Shown here in pieces: positions 8,251-16,830 of a stretch of 64,000 nucleotides of DNA. Within the stretch, counting starts at the first letter, position 1; each line of letters opens with the position of its first letter. The position numbers and the translations under genes were made by a program. Source of the stretch: JAUIAI01 sp049680625 (GTDB taxonomy: Bacteria; Pseudomonadota; Gammaproteobacteria; Burkholderiales; Burkholderiaceae_E); assembly GCA_049680625.1 (NCBI GenBank), contig JBAUID010000028.1, positions 23,566 to 87,565 on the forward strand, read 5' to 3'. The notes under the pieces were generated by a model. The model searched no databases. It had not been told where the DNA came from and worked only from the letters and a program-made list of their open reading frames with translations.

Positions 8251-9141
8251 TTGAAACTGGCTGACGTCGCCTATGAGCGCCCATCGGATCTCTCACAGGC
8301 TCTGGCAATGATATCTGACACCAGTCGGGATATACGCGTTCTCGCCGGAGGACAAAGCCTGCTCGCAGCGCTGAATTTTCGGCTAGGCGAACCGGACTTG
8401 CTGGTTGACATCAACCGAATCGCCCAATTGAAAGGGATCAGCGAGCAGAACGGCGTTGTGCGCATCGGTGCGCTTACCCGTCATGTCGACGTTATGCGAT
8501 CCCCCATCGTCGCCGAACATCTGCCACTGATTGCCCGGGCAATACATGAAGTAGCCCATCCCGCAATTCGCCACCGCGGCACCTTCGGCGGCAGCATCGC
8601 CCTGGCCGACCCTGCGGCTGAATTGCCGGCCTGCCTGCTGGCCTGTAATGGCTCGGTAATTATTGCGAGCGTTCACGGTGAACGTCAGGTGGCCGCTGAC
8701 AATTACTTTAAGGGTTTGTACGATACCGACTTACAACCCGGCGAGATTATTACCGCAGTGCAATTGCCAAGCCATGCAGGCAACGACTGTTTTTTCGCAT
8801 TTGCCGAATTTGCGCGTCGGCGCGGTGACTTTGCCAACGCCGGGGTAGCAATTACCGCCCGAAACCGGGCAGCAATTGAAGACTCCCGGATTGTTTTGTT
8901 TGGTGTGTCAGACAAACCCGTACGCGCCACAACATCTGAGGCCTTACTCAACGGCCAGCCCCTGGACGCAGACAATATTGAGCGGGCCAGTGAAATGGCA
9001 ACCGAAGCGATTGCTGTTTTTTCTGACATACATACCGGCGAAGCAATGAAACGTCACCTGTGCCGGGTCATGATGCGACGGGCTTTGACAGCAGCAGTTT
9101 CAGGCGCAGGAAGTGCTACGCTAACTGACAATTCAGCCTAA
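8251..9141 (+). CDS. Molybdenum hydroxylase FAD-binding subunit (CoxM-like)
   Basis: The 296-residue protein is the medium subunit of a xanthine oxidase-family enzyme. It has the FAD-binding motifs 'VLAGGQSLLAALNFRLGEP' near 31 and 'HRGTFGGSIALADPAAELP' near 108, and the CO dehydrogenase FAD C-terminal domain (about 180-285). It passes electrons from the Fe-S subunit to an acceptor. The TTG start at 8251 is preferred because the family N-terminal motif begins immediately after it and a CCGGAG site precedes it. The stop overlaps the next start (TAATG). Confidence 0.9.
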   Translation: MKLADVAYERPSDLSQALAMISDTSRDIRVLAGGQSLLAALNFRLGEPDLLVDINRIAQLKGISEQNGVVRIGALTRHVDVMRSPIVAEHLPLIARAIHEVAHPAIRHRGTFGGSIALADPAAELPACLLACNGSVIIASVHGERQVAADNYFKGLYDTDLQPGEIITAVQLPSHAGNDCFFAFAEFARRRGDFANAGVAITARNRAAIEDSRIVLFGVSDKPVRATTSEALLNGQPLDADNIERASEMATEAIAVFSDIHTGEAMKRHLCRVMMRRALTAAVSGAGSATLTDNSA

Positions 9142-9632
9142 TGAAAATTTCAATCTCAACAACTATTAATGATGAAGCCGTCAGCGCAACGGTTGATGCA
9201 CGGGTAAATCTGGTTGACTTTCTTCGCTCCGAACGAGGGCTGACCGGTTCTCATGTCGGCTGCGAGCACGGCGTTTGCGGTGCATGCACCGTACAAGTTG
9301 ATGGGGTACCAATTCGAGGCTGCCTGATGCTCGCGGCCCAGGTTGACGGTGCCCATGTCCAGACCATTGAAGGATTGTCTGACTCCGGAAAACTTGCCGG
9401 CTTGCAGGCGGCTTTTCTAAAACACAATGCATTGCAATGCGGCTTTTGCACTGCCGGCATGTTGCTGACCGCATTCGAACTGACGGAATCAGTAAAGGCT
9501 GACGGAGCGCCCAATCGGGACGCTATACGGGAACATATTTCGGGCAATTATTGCCGATGTACCGGCTACCAGGCAATTGTCGACGCCATTGAAGAAGTTG
9601 TGCAGGCGAAACAGAACGAGGCCAGCCGATGA
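9141..9632 (+). CDS. Molybdenum hydroxylase [2Fe-2S] subunit (CoxS-like)
   Basis: At 163 residues this is the small subunit. The first plant-type cluster has cysteines in 'CEHGVCGACTVQVDG' near 41 plus the Cys of 'IRGCLML'. The second cluster has cysteines in 'CGFCTAGM' near 101 and 'NYCRCTGYQ' near 138. Both clusters look intact. It relays electrons between the molybdenum centre and the FAD subunit. It overlaps coxM by one base and coxL by four (ATGA), so the three subunits are co-translated. Confidence 0.93.
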   Translation: MKISISTTINDEAVSATVDARVNLVDFLRSERGLTGSHVGCEHGVCGACTVQVDGVPIRGCLMLAAQVDGAHVQTIEGLSDSGKLAGLQAAFLKHNALQCGFCTAGMLLTAFELTESVKADGAPNRDAIREHISGNYCRCTGYQAIVDAIEEVVQAKQNEASR

Positions 9633-12022
9633 GCGGTTCTGCCAACGCCGAAAACGCTAGCAACGCCAACTACGCCGACAACCAATACATCGGTCGCAGC
9701 GTTACCAGGCCAAACGCGCAGCGTCTGCTGACCGGTCGCGGTCGCTACATTGATGACTTGCAATTGCCGCGCATGGCACATGCGACATTTGTTCGGTCCC
9801 CACATGCGCACGCTCGCATTGACTCTGTTGACACCACTGCAGCTGCAGCGATCAAAGGTGTTGTGGCTGTCTTTACAGGGAAAGACTTCGCCAATGTAAT
9901 CACTCCGTGGGTGGGTGAACTGACGCATCTGGTCGGATTGCGTTCGCCGGCGCAATCCGCATTGGCTATCGATATTTGCCGCTGGCAAGGAGAGCCAGTC
10001 GTCATGGTGATCGCCAGCAGCCGGGCAGTGGCAGAAGATGCCTGCGCCCTGGTCGAGATCGAATACACGCCGTTGCCTGCTGCGTGCTCGACGGAAAAGG
10101 CCCTTGACCCAGCCGAACCCGTTATACACGAAGCGCTCGGTAGCAATCTGTGCTGGGAAAAAGTTGTTGACACCGGCAATACCGATGCCGTATTTGACGC
10201 ACCGACCAATACTATCGTCAGCCGCCGCTTCACCTTCGGTCGGCATACCGGAGTGACGCTTGAGTCGCGTGCCGTGGTCGCTCAGTTTGACCCTGGTGAC
10301 GGAGACCTGACCTTTCACTATTCCGGTCAGGCACCGCACATGATGCAGGCCGTGCTGGCCAAACACCTGGGTTTGCGAGAAGAGAACGTGCGCGTTATCA
10401 GTCGCGACGTCGGGGGCTCTTTTGGCATCAAGATTCACACCTACGGTGATGAAGTGGCCACCGCAGCCGCGGCCCTGCTGCTTAAGCGTCCGGTAAAGTT
10501 TGTTGCAGACCGCCTGGAAAGTTTCCAAACCGACATTCACGCGCGCGAGCATTACATCACGGCCCGCCTTGCTATCAACGCTGGCGGCGAAATTCAGGCC
10601 CTGGAGATGGACGACTTAACCGGCATTGGCCCATACAGTATGTACCCGAGATCTTCGGGCATCGAAGCCAATCAAATCATCAACCTGACCGGTGCGCCTT
10701 ATCGGATACCGGCCTACCGCGGGCGGGTTCGAGTCGTATTCCAGAATAAAAACCTGATGTGCCAATACCGCGCAGTGGGTCATCCGGTGGCAATGGCCGT
10801 AATGGAAGGCCTGATGGACGATGCCGCCGCCGCGTTGAAAATGGATCCGGCGAAGATTCGACAAACCAATCTCATTGCCGATGATGCCTACCCCGTGACC
10901 TCACCGACGGGAATGAAATTCGCCGATTTGTCCCATCATCAGTGCCTTGCACGCCTGCTGGAGATGATGGACTATGAAAACTTGAAAGACGAGCGCGATG
11001 CGCTGCGCAAGCAAGGTATTTATCGCGGCATCGGACTGGCCAGTATGGTTGAAGTAACCAACCCGAGCCCATTATTTTACGGGGTTGGCGGCGCCCCAAT
11101 TTCAGCACAAGACGGTGCCACTGTCCGCCTTGACGCCAATGGTTCTATTCACATCGCATCAAGTATTACCGAACAAGGTCAGGGTACTGAAACAATCCTG
11201 GCCCAAATTGCTGCCCAGGCAATGGGGGTTGATATTGACCGGGTCAAAGTGACCACCGGTGACACCCGGACAACCCCGTATGGGGGCGGTACCTGGGCAT
11301 CACGCGGGGCGGGTATTGGTGGCGAAGCAATGCAGCGGGCGGCACTTGCACTACGGACACAAGTGCTCGAAATTGCGGCCGGCATTCTTGAAGCCAGCGC
11401 AGACGAGATGCAGATTCTGAACGGTGTCGTCTCAATACCAGGGACGGACGTGCAGATCAGCCTGCGCGAAATAGGTGAAACCGTCTACTTTCGCGCCCAC
11501 GAACTACCCGACGCCCTGCAGCCCGAACTCATTGCCACCCGTCACTTTCGGATTCGTGACTTTCCCTTTGTGTTTACCAACGGGGCCATGGCGTCGTACG
11601 TCGAAGTGGATATCGAGACCGGTCGGGTGAGCCTGCTCAAACACTGGATGGTCGAAGACTGCGGCACGGTCATCAACCCCAAGCTGGTCGACGAGCAGAT
11701 CAGAGGGGGTGCTGTACAAGGCATTGGAGGAGCGCTGTACGAAGAATGTTTGTATTCTGACGATGGGCAATTACTCAACGCTTCGATGGCTGACTACCTG
11801 GTGCCAATGGCCGGGGAAATGCCGGATATTGTGATCGATCACGTAACAACGCCGTCGAGCACGTCCGTATTGGGCGCAAAAGGCGCGGGCGAAGCCGGTA
11901 CCGGCGGTGCTCCGGCAGCCATTATGAATGCAATTAATGATGCCCTGCGGCCGCTGAACGCCCAGGTTTCTCAGCAACCAATGACACCAGAACGTATTTT
12001 GAAAGCACTGGGAACCATCTGA
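9629..12022 (+). CDS. Molybdenum hydroxylase large subunit (xanthine oxidase family)
   Basis: This 797-residue catalytic subunit binds molybdopterin cytosine dinucleotide in its family. Visible are 'GRGRYIDDLQLPRMAHA' near 32, 'SRDVGGSFGIK' near 260, the active-site loop Q379-YRAVGHP, and the catalytic glutamate E755 in 'GAKGAGEAGTGG'. Form I CO dehydrogenase carries AYXCSFR at that loop and form II AYRGAGR; this has neither, so it should not be named CO dehydrogenase. It probably hydroxylates an aldehyde or N-heterocycle. No MoCu-CODH maturation genes (CoxDEF) are nearby. Confidence 0.9.
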   Translation: MSGSANAENASNANYADNQYIGRSVTRPNAQRLLTGRGRYIDDLQLPRMAHATFVRSPHAHARIDSVDTTAAAAIKGVVAVFTGKDFANVITPWVGELTHLVGLRSPAQSALAIDICRWQGEPVVMVIASSRAVAEDACALVEIEYTPLPAACSTEKALDPAEPVIHEALGSNLCWEKVVDTGNTDAVFDAPTNTIVSRRFTFGRHTGVTLESRAVVAQFDPGDGDLTFHYSGQAPHMMQAVLAKHLGLREENVRVISRDVGGSFGIKIHTYGDEVATAAAALLLKRPVKFVADRLESFQTDIHAREHYITARLAINAGGEIQALEMDDLTGIGPYSMYPRSSGIEANQIINLTGAPYRIPAYRGRVRVVFQNKNLMCQYRAVGHPVAMAVMEGLMDDAAAALKMDPAKIRQTNLIADDAYPVTSPTGMKFADLSHHQCLARLLEMMDYENLKDERDALRKQGIYRGIGLASMVEVTNPSPLFYGVGGAPISAQDGATVRLDANGSIHIASSITEQGQGTETILAQIAAQAMGVDIDRVKVTTGDTRTTPYGGGTWASRGAGIGGEAMQRAALALRTQVLEIAAGILEASADEMQILNGVVSIPGTDVQISLREIGETVYFRAHELPDALQPELIATRHFRIRDFPFVFTNGAMASYVEVDIETGRVSLLKHWMVEDCGTVINPKLVDEQIRGGAVQGIGGALYEECLYSDDGQLLNASMADYLVPMAGEMPDIVIDHVTTPSSTSVLGAKGAGEAGTGGAPAAIMNAINDALRPLNAQVSQQPMTPERILKALGTI

Positions 12023-12145
12023 CTAAGCAGCCTGCCAGCCAAACAATGCGAGCCGGATCAAACCGGCAACCACGGTCAGTGACAATATTCCGGCAATCCA
12101 CAGCGCGGCAAACCATAACAGTTGATTTCGCAGACGACGACTCAT
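12023..12145 (-). CDS. Small membrane subunit of the bd-type oxidase, DUF2474-like
   Basis: This 40-residue peptide starts with the basic segment MSRRLRNQ, then has one long hydrophobic helix ('LLWFAALWIAGILSLTVVAG', residues 9-28), and ends FGWQAA. Size, Trp-rich helix start and position directly after cioB match DUF2474 peptides, the CydX-like partners of cyanide-insensitive oxidases. A GGGGG ribosome site lies between the cioB stop and this ATG. Its TAG directly abuts the convergent coxL stop. It probably stabilises the oxidase. Confidence 0.7.
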   Translation of the reverse strand: MSRRLRNQLLWFAALWIAGILSLTVVAGLIRLALFGWQAA

Positions 12146-12158
12146 CGGTCAGCCCCCG

Positions 12159-13163
12159 CTAATGGTAGCCCGAGGCCGGATCAACCTTGCCGCGAAATAC
12201 CCAGTAGGCGTAAACCGTATATCCAAGGACCATAGGCACCAGAACAACTGCGCCGACCAGCAGGAATTCCAAGCTGCTGTCCGGTGCCGCTACATCCCAG
12301 ATGGTCAGCGACGGCGGCACCATGTTAGGGTAAAAGCTGATTAAGATACCGACATAACACAACACGAACAACGCGATTGATGCCAGAAACGGACGCCGGT
12401 CATCCCGGTTGTTCAAGCCTGACATCAGTTGCCATGCGCACAGAATAACCAGGCTCGGCACTAACAAGCTGAATATGGCGGTTGGCCATGAGAACCAGCG
12501 TTCAAGATAGTGCGGTAACAACGTCGGCGTGAGCAAACTAACCAACCCGATAAGAACAAGTGTTGCCCAGCCTGCCGCCCGGGCAATTCGGCGGCTGCGA
12601 ACCTGTACCGGACCTTCGGTTTTCATGACCAACCAGGTGGCGCCAAGCAAACCGTAGCCAATCAGCAGTGCCACACCGGTCAACACGGAAAACGGGGTCA
12701 GCCAGTCAAACCAGCCACCAACGTAAGCACGATCGGCCACGTCAATACCCTGGACGAGTGCACCAAGCGCAACCCCCTGGGCCAAAGCCGCAGCCGCCGA
12801 CCCGCCGGCAAAGGCAAAATCCCACCACAGCCGGCGACGTTGGCTGCGCCAGCGAAATTCGAACGCCACCCCCCGAAAAATCAGGCCCAGCAACATGATG
12901 ATGATTGGTGCATACAGGGCCGGTAAAATAGTTGCATAAGCCAGCGGAAACACAGCAAACAAACCGCCACCGCCCAGGACCAGCCAGGTCTCGTTGCCGT
13001 CCCATACCGGCGCAACCGTATTGACCATCAGATCGCGTTCTTCTTCGCGACGAAAAAACGCAAAACAAATACCAACCCCAAGGTCAAAACCATCAAGGCA
13101 TACGTAGGCCAGCACCGCAAACGCGATCAGTGCTGCCCAAATTAATGCAAGATCCATTTCCAC
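12159..13163 (-). CDS. cioB: Cytochrome bd-type ubiquinol oxidase subunit II (CioB/CydB)
   Basis: The 334-residue protein has about nine hydrophobic segments and the family N-terminus 'LIWAALIAFAVLAYVCLDGF' (5-24), followed by 'VAPVWDGNETWLVLGGGGLF' near 50. It is the structural subunit of the quinol oxidase in the inner membrane. Translation likely starts at GTG 13163, which has GGGAG 6 nt upstream; ATG 13157 is the alternative. It follows cioA by 3 bp and precedes the 40-aa subunit by 13 bp. Confidence 0.93.
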   Translation of the reverse strand: MEMDLALIWAALIAFAVLAYVCLDGFDLGVGICFAFFRREEERDLMVNTVAPVWDGNETWLVLGGGGLFAVFPLAYATILPALYAPIIIMLLGLIFRGVAFEFRWRSQRRRLWWDFAFAGGSAAAALAQGVALGALVQGIDVADRAYVGGWFDWLTPFSVLTGVALLIGYGLLGATWLVMKTEGPVQVRSRRIARAAGWATLVLIGLVSLLTPTLLPHYLERWFSWPTAIFSLLVPSLVILCAWQLMSGLNNRDDRRPFLASIALFVLCYVGILISFYPNMVPPSLTIWDVAAPDSSLEFLLVGAVVLVPMVLGYTVYAYWVFRGKVDPASGYH

Positions 13164-13166
13164 TGC

Positions 13167-14702
13167 TTACTCCCGTGTCTGGTTCGAGGGTGACAACAGC
13201 GTCTCTCCTGACGCTCCTGGTACTACCGGCGTGATGCCTGAAGCACGGGTCAGTCCGATGTCGGGCTTCCTATGTGGCCCGGGTGGATTTAAAGCCAGCC
13301 GGATGATGTAGTACGTACCCGCACCAAATACGATGAAGTAGACAATGACAAATGCAAGCAACGAAAATGCAACAGCCGGCGCGTCCAGCGGTGACGCACT
13401 ATCGGCCGTGCGCAGCAAACCATAAACCGTCCATGGTTGACGACCCACTTCGGTCACAATCCAGCCGGCAACCACGGCGATAAAACCAGCCGGAGTCATA
13501 AATACCGCAAGCCAGTGCAAACGGGTATTCACAAAAAGCCGCCCGCGGTATCGGCACAACGCAGACCACAGTCCAACCAACAGCATCAGAACACCTATAC
13601 CAACCATAACCCGGAAAGACCAGAATACGATTGCCGCCGGCGGTCGGTCTTGTACCGGCCACTCTTTCAAGCCTTTGACTTCACCATCGAGGCTGTGGGT
13701 CAAAATCAACGAAGCCAGTCGCGGAATTTGAAGAGCAAAGCGGGTCTGCTCGGTTGTATCGTCAGGCCAACCGAAGAGAATTAAAGGCGCACCGCGGTGG
13801 GTATCGTAGTGACCTTCCATTGCGGCGATCTTGGCCGGCTGGTGCTTGAGTGTATTCAGACCGTGTTGATCCCCAACCATAATCTGAATAGGCGCCACGA
13901 TCACTGCCATCCACATTGCCATTGAAAACATAGTTTGTGCTGATGTGTTCAACTGGTCTTTCAGCAAGTGCCACGCACCCACGCCACCAACCACAAAAGC
14001 AGTTGTCAGATACGCCGCCAGCACCATATGCACAAACCGATAAGGAAACGACGGGTTGAAGACAATCGCCCACCAATCAGCGGGTACAAACTGCCCAACA
14101 TCATTTACTGCATAACCCGCCGGCGTGTGCATCCAGCTGTTAACGCTCAGAATCCAGAATGCTGAAAACAAAGTGCCAATGGCAACCATTAAGGTGGCAA
14201 AAAAATGCAGCCGGGGGCCAACCCGGTTTTCGCCGAACAACATCACCCCGAGAAAGCCAGCCTCAAGGAAAAATGCCGACAAGACTTCATAACCCATTAA
14301 CGGGCCCAGCACCGGCCCCGTTTTATCCGCAAATACCGACCAATTTGTGCCGAACTGATACGACATGACAATGCCGGAAACAACCCCCATGCCAAAAGCT
14401 ACGGCAAAGATGGTTTTCCAATAGTCGAACAGCGTACGGTATCGACCGGTTTGCTCGCCATTTTTCTCTTTGAGTAACCACAGCCCACGCAACACGGCGA
14501 GGTAACTGGCCAGGCCAATAGAAAAAGCCGGAAAAATAATGTGAAAGGCGATCGTGAACGCAAATTGAAACCTTGCCAGCGACAAAGCCAGACTGTCGCT
14601 TATAGCCAACGCCGACGCGCCGGCCGCAGCGGTAACAACAGCATCCAGAGTGCCCGACAATTGCGCAATCGCGTTGGTCAGTTCGAGACCAAAATTCAGC
14701 AT
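13167..14702 (-). CDS. cioA: Cytochrome bd-type ubiquinol oxidase subunit I (CioA/CydA)
   Basis: This is the haem-bearing catalytic subunit, which oxidises ubiquinol and reduces oxygen. Typical segments are 'SLARFQFAFTIAFHIIFPAF', 'LEAGFLGVMLFGENRVG', and 'GWIVTEVGRQPWTVYGLLRT' near the C-terminus. The ATG at 14702 has AAAGGG 6 nt upstream and is preferred to ATG 14729, which lacks a spaced ribosome site. Both leave an unusual extra stretch of roughly 35-45 residues before the usual first helix. The compact length after helix 6 fits the short Q-loop, cyanide-insensitive (Cio) branch. Confidence 0.93.
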   Translation of the reverse strand: MLNFGLELTNAIAQLSGTLDAVVTAAAGASALAISDSLALSLARFQFAFTIAFHIIFPAFSIGLASYLAVLRGLWLLKEKNGEQTGRYRTLFDYWKTIFAVAFGMGVVSGIVMSYQFGTNWSVFADKTGPVLGPLMGYEVLSAFFLEAGFLGVMLFGENRVGPRLHFFATLMVAIGTLFSAFWILSVNSWMHTPAGYAVNDVGQFVPADWWAIVFNPSFPYRFVHMVLAAYLTTAFVVGGVGAWHLLKDQLNTSAQTMFSMAMWMAVIVAPIQIMVGDQHGLNTLKHQPAKIAAMEGHYDTHRGAPLILFGWPDDTTEQTRFALQIPRLASLILTHSLDGEVKGLKEWPVQDRPPAAIVFWSFRVMVGIGVLMLLVGLWSALCRYRGRLFVNTRLHWLAVFMTPAGFIAVVAGWIVTEVGRQPWTVYGLLRTADSASPLDAPAVAFSLLAFVIVYFIVFGAGTYYIIRLALNPPGPHRKPDIGLTRASGITPVVPGASGETLLSPSNQTRE

Positions 14703-14859
14703 GACATACCCTTTTTGTGGGTCGGCCATCTCCGCCGGGTGAAATGCAATTATTATTTTTTAGAGCGACGGCAGTAGGTCGGATTGCTTCATGACGGGTT
14801 ACTTCATGATTTTTCTGCATGGCGCTATGGTTTGTGCCTGAAGTTTACGCCTGCTCTAT

Positions 14860-14877
14860 CGGGTATACAAGTACCCG
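14860..14877. promoter_or_regulatory. Short inverted repeat upstream of cioA
   Basis: CGGGTA-TACAAG-TACCCG forms 6-bp arms around a 6-bp centre. It lies between the agmatinase-family gene 3' end and the cioA start, both on the minus strand. It may be an operator for the oxidase operon or part of a weak terminator for the upstream gene; no T-tract follows on the minus strand. Confidence 0.3.
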
Positions 14878-14891
14878 GGGCTGCGACCAGG

Positions 14892-15869
14892 TCAGTTCAG
14901 CTGCCCGATTCGTTTATCGAAGATAAAGCCTAAAACATTGAGCAACAATTGCGCTGCCAGGATCTGGGTTGAACCGGTTGGGTCGTAATCGGGGGCCACC
15001 TCAACCAGGTCAATACCGACTATATCGCCGCGTGCAACAACAGCTTGCAACAACTCCAGCACTTCGTAGTAAAGGAAACCACCATGGCTTGGCGTACCAG
15101 TGCCCGGCGCGATCGACGGACAAAAGGCATCGATATCCAGGCTGACGTAATAGCGCGCGCCTTTCGGAATTCGGTTCACAACTGCTTCCAGACCCATTTG
15201 CCTGATATGGCGAACTGACAAAATGTCAGACCCCATGGCTCGCGCATCGTCATAACCATCACGCGCCGTTGACGATACATTTCGAATACCCAGCTGGGTC
15301 ATGCCACTGATGTAGTCTTTTTCTGCGGCGCGTCGCATTGGGTTACCGTGTCCGAAACGCACGCCGTGGCGTTCATCGACAAAATCGAGATGGGCATCGA
15401 TATGAACAATATGCAACGGGCCTTTTTTTTCGCAGTCTTGCGCATAGGCGTTAATGCAGGGAATGTTGATGGAATGGTCTCCACCCAATACAACCGGCAA
15501 GGCACCCGCATCAAGAATCTTGCGTACCCCGAACTCTATGTTTCGGTGGCTACCTTCGGTATCGGTATGAATAATGTCGGCATCACCAATGTCGACAATG
15601 GTGGTACGCGAGTCAAGGTAGACCTTGTCGTCTTCGAAATCGTAGCTTCCAGCGTGACCAAACGAGAACAAGGTTGAAGCTTCGCGAATTGCCCGCGGCC
15701 CCCAGCGTGCACCAGGCCGCCATTGGGTTCCAAAATCGAACGGCGCCCCTAACACGGCAACATCAGCATGGATGTTGTCCCAGTCTTGTACATAAGGGCG
15801 CTTGGCAAAAGTTGCGATGCCAACAAAAGGCAGATCAAGTCTGCCGGTTTCGTAGCCGTGGTCTGTCAT
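14892..15869 (-). CDS. Agmatinase/arginase-family ureohydrolase
   Basis: This 325-residue protein has the full set of dinuclear manganese ligands of ureohydrolases: 'GGDHSIN' (His132), 'HIDAHLDFVD' (Asp158, His160, Asp162), and 'SLDIDAFCPSIAPGTGTP' further on. The family hydrolyses a guanidino group to urea and an amine. The SpeB-like length and fold suggest agmatinase, guanidinobutyrase or guanidinopropionase; the choice cannot be made here. The ATG at 15869 has a GGAG site 6 nt upstream, better than the in-frame ATG at 15917. No polyamine genes are adjacent. Confidence 0.85.
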   Translation of the reverse strand: MTDHGYETGRLDLPFVGIATFAKRPYVQDWDNIHADVAVLGAPFDFGTQWRPGARWGPRAIREASTLFSFGHAGSYDFEDDKVYLDSRTTIVDIGDADIIHTDTEGSHRNIEFGVRKILDAGALPVVLGGDHSINIPCINAYAQDCEKKGPLHIVHIDAHLDFVDERHGVRFGHGNPMRRAAEKDYISGMTQLGIRNVSSTARDGYDDARAMGSDILSVRHIRQMGLEAVVNRIPKGARYYVSLDIDAFCPSIAPGTGTPSHGGFLYYEVLELLQAVVARGDIVGIDLVEVAPDYDPTGSTQILAAQLLLNVLGFIFDKRIGQLN

Positions 15870-15974
15870 CGGGTACTCCGTTACGATCAAGCCAAAAGTT
15901 AACACTATTACCGGCAACCGCCCTGCCCGGCGGGGTTACATGAGCCAATCGTCTAATAGAAGACCGGTCAGCGC

Positions 15975-16745
15975 TCAGGCCGCGGTCCAGCCGCCGTCGA
16001 CCATAATCGCAGTGCCAGTCACCAGGGCTGCGGCATCACCGGCCAGGAAAACTATAGCCCCCATCAAGTCTTCGACTTTACCGGGTCGACCAAGGGCAAT
16101 GTTAGAAACGATGTAATCGTAAAACGCCGGATCATCCATCATCGCAGCGGTCATTTCGGTTCGGATAAACGTTGGGCAAACCGTGTTGACCCGAATATTT
16201 TCAGGGCCCAGTTCCCAGGCAAGTGCCTTGCTCATCCCTTCGATCGCATGTTTGGTTGCGCAATAAACCGTTCGCCGGGGTCCACCCACGTGACCCATTT
16301 GCGAGCCGATATTGATAATCGAGCCAGCCAGCTTTGCCTGTCGCATGCCCGCGACAACAGCCTGGGTAACAAATATAGCTGCTTTCACATTCAAATCACT
16401 GACTGCATCGTAGTCTTCCTCGGTGACGTCCAGTAGCGTGGCCGGTCGGTTTGCCCCCGCGTTATTGACCAGCAACTGGTAAGGCCCGTGCGTGGCCACA
16501 AACTGACTCACCGCCTCGGTGTCGAGGATATTCAACGCATAACCAGCGGCAACATGCCCAAGCCCAGCGATAGCTTGCGCAGCCGCGGTGACTTCAGATT
16601 CGGTACGCGCAATCAGGTCAACGCTTGCGCCGGCCTGCGCTAATGCAACCGCAGCGGCCAGGCCAATTCCCCGCCCGGCGCCAGTAACCAGGGCACGACG
16701 CCCGTCAAGTCTAAATGAAGGGGTGCTGGGCAATACGATTGACAT
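15975..16745 (-). CDS. SDR-family oxidoreductase
   Basis: This 256-residue classical short-chain dehydrogenase/reductase has the cofactor motif 'VTGAGRGIGLA' (about 20-30), 'LVNNAGAN' near 91, the catalytic 'YCATKHA' Tyr-Lys pair near 160, and the common C-terminal 'GTAIMVDGGWTA'. It probably interconverts an alcohol and ketone with NAD(P). An AGGTAA ribosome site lies 4-9 nt upstream of the ATG. It lies downstream of the TRAP binding protein on the same strand and may belong to that metabolic unit. Confidence 0.88.
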   Translation of the reverse strand: MSIVLPSTPSFRLDGRRALVTGAGRGIGLAAAVALAQAGASVDLIARTESEVTAAAQAIAGLGHVAAGYALNILDTEAVSQFVATHGPYQLLVNNAGANRPATLLDVTEEDYDAVSDLNVKAAIFVTQAVVAGMRQAKLAGSIINIGSQMGHVGGPRRTVYCATKHAIEGMSKALAWELGPENIRVNTVCPTFIRTEMTAAMMDDPAFYDYIVSNIALGRPGKVEDLMGAIVFLAGDAAALVTGTAIMVDGGWTAA

Positions 16746-16830
16746 CGGTTACCTGCCTCTCAATTGTTGTGTTCTACAAACAAAGAAAGCGGCCGAAGCC
16801 GCTTCCTTGCGCCGGGAGGCTGCTTGGGGG

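Noticed and set aside
9566..10552. 328-codon minus-strand open frame
   Set aside because: It lies antisense to the intact coxS/coxL-like genes, whose motifs and overlaps are clear, and shows no domain or ribosome site.
8251..12022. Aerobic CO dehydrogenase
   Set aside because: The active-site loop lacks the AYXCSFR motif and the copper-binding Cys, and no CoxDEF genes are present.
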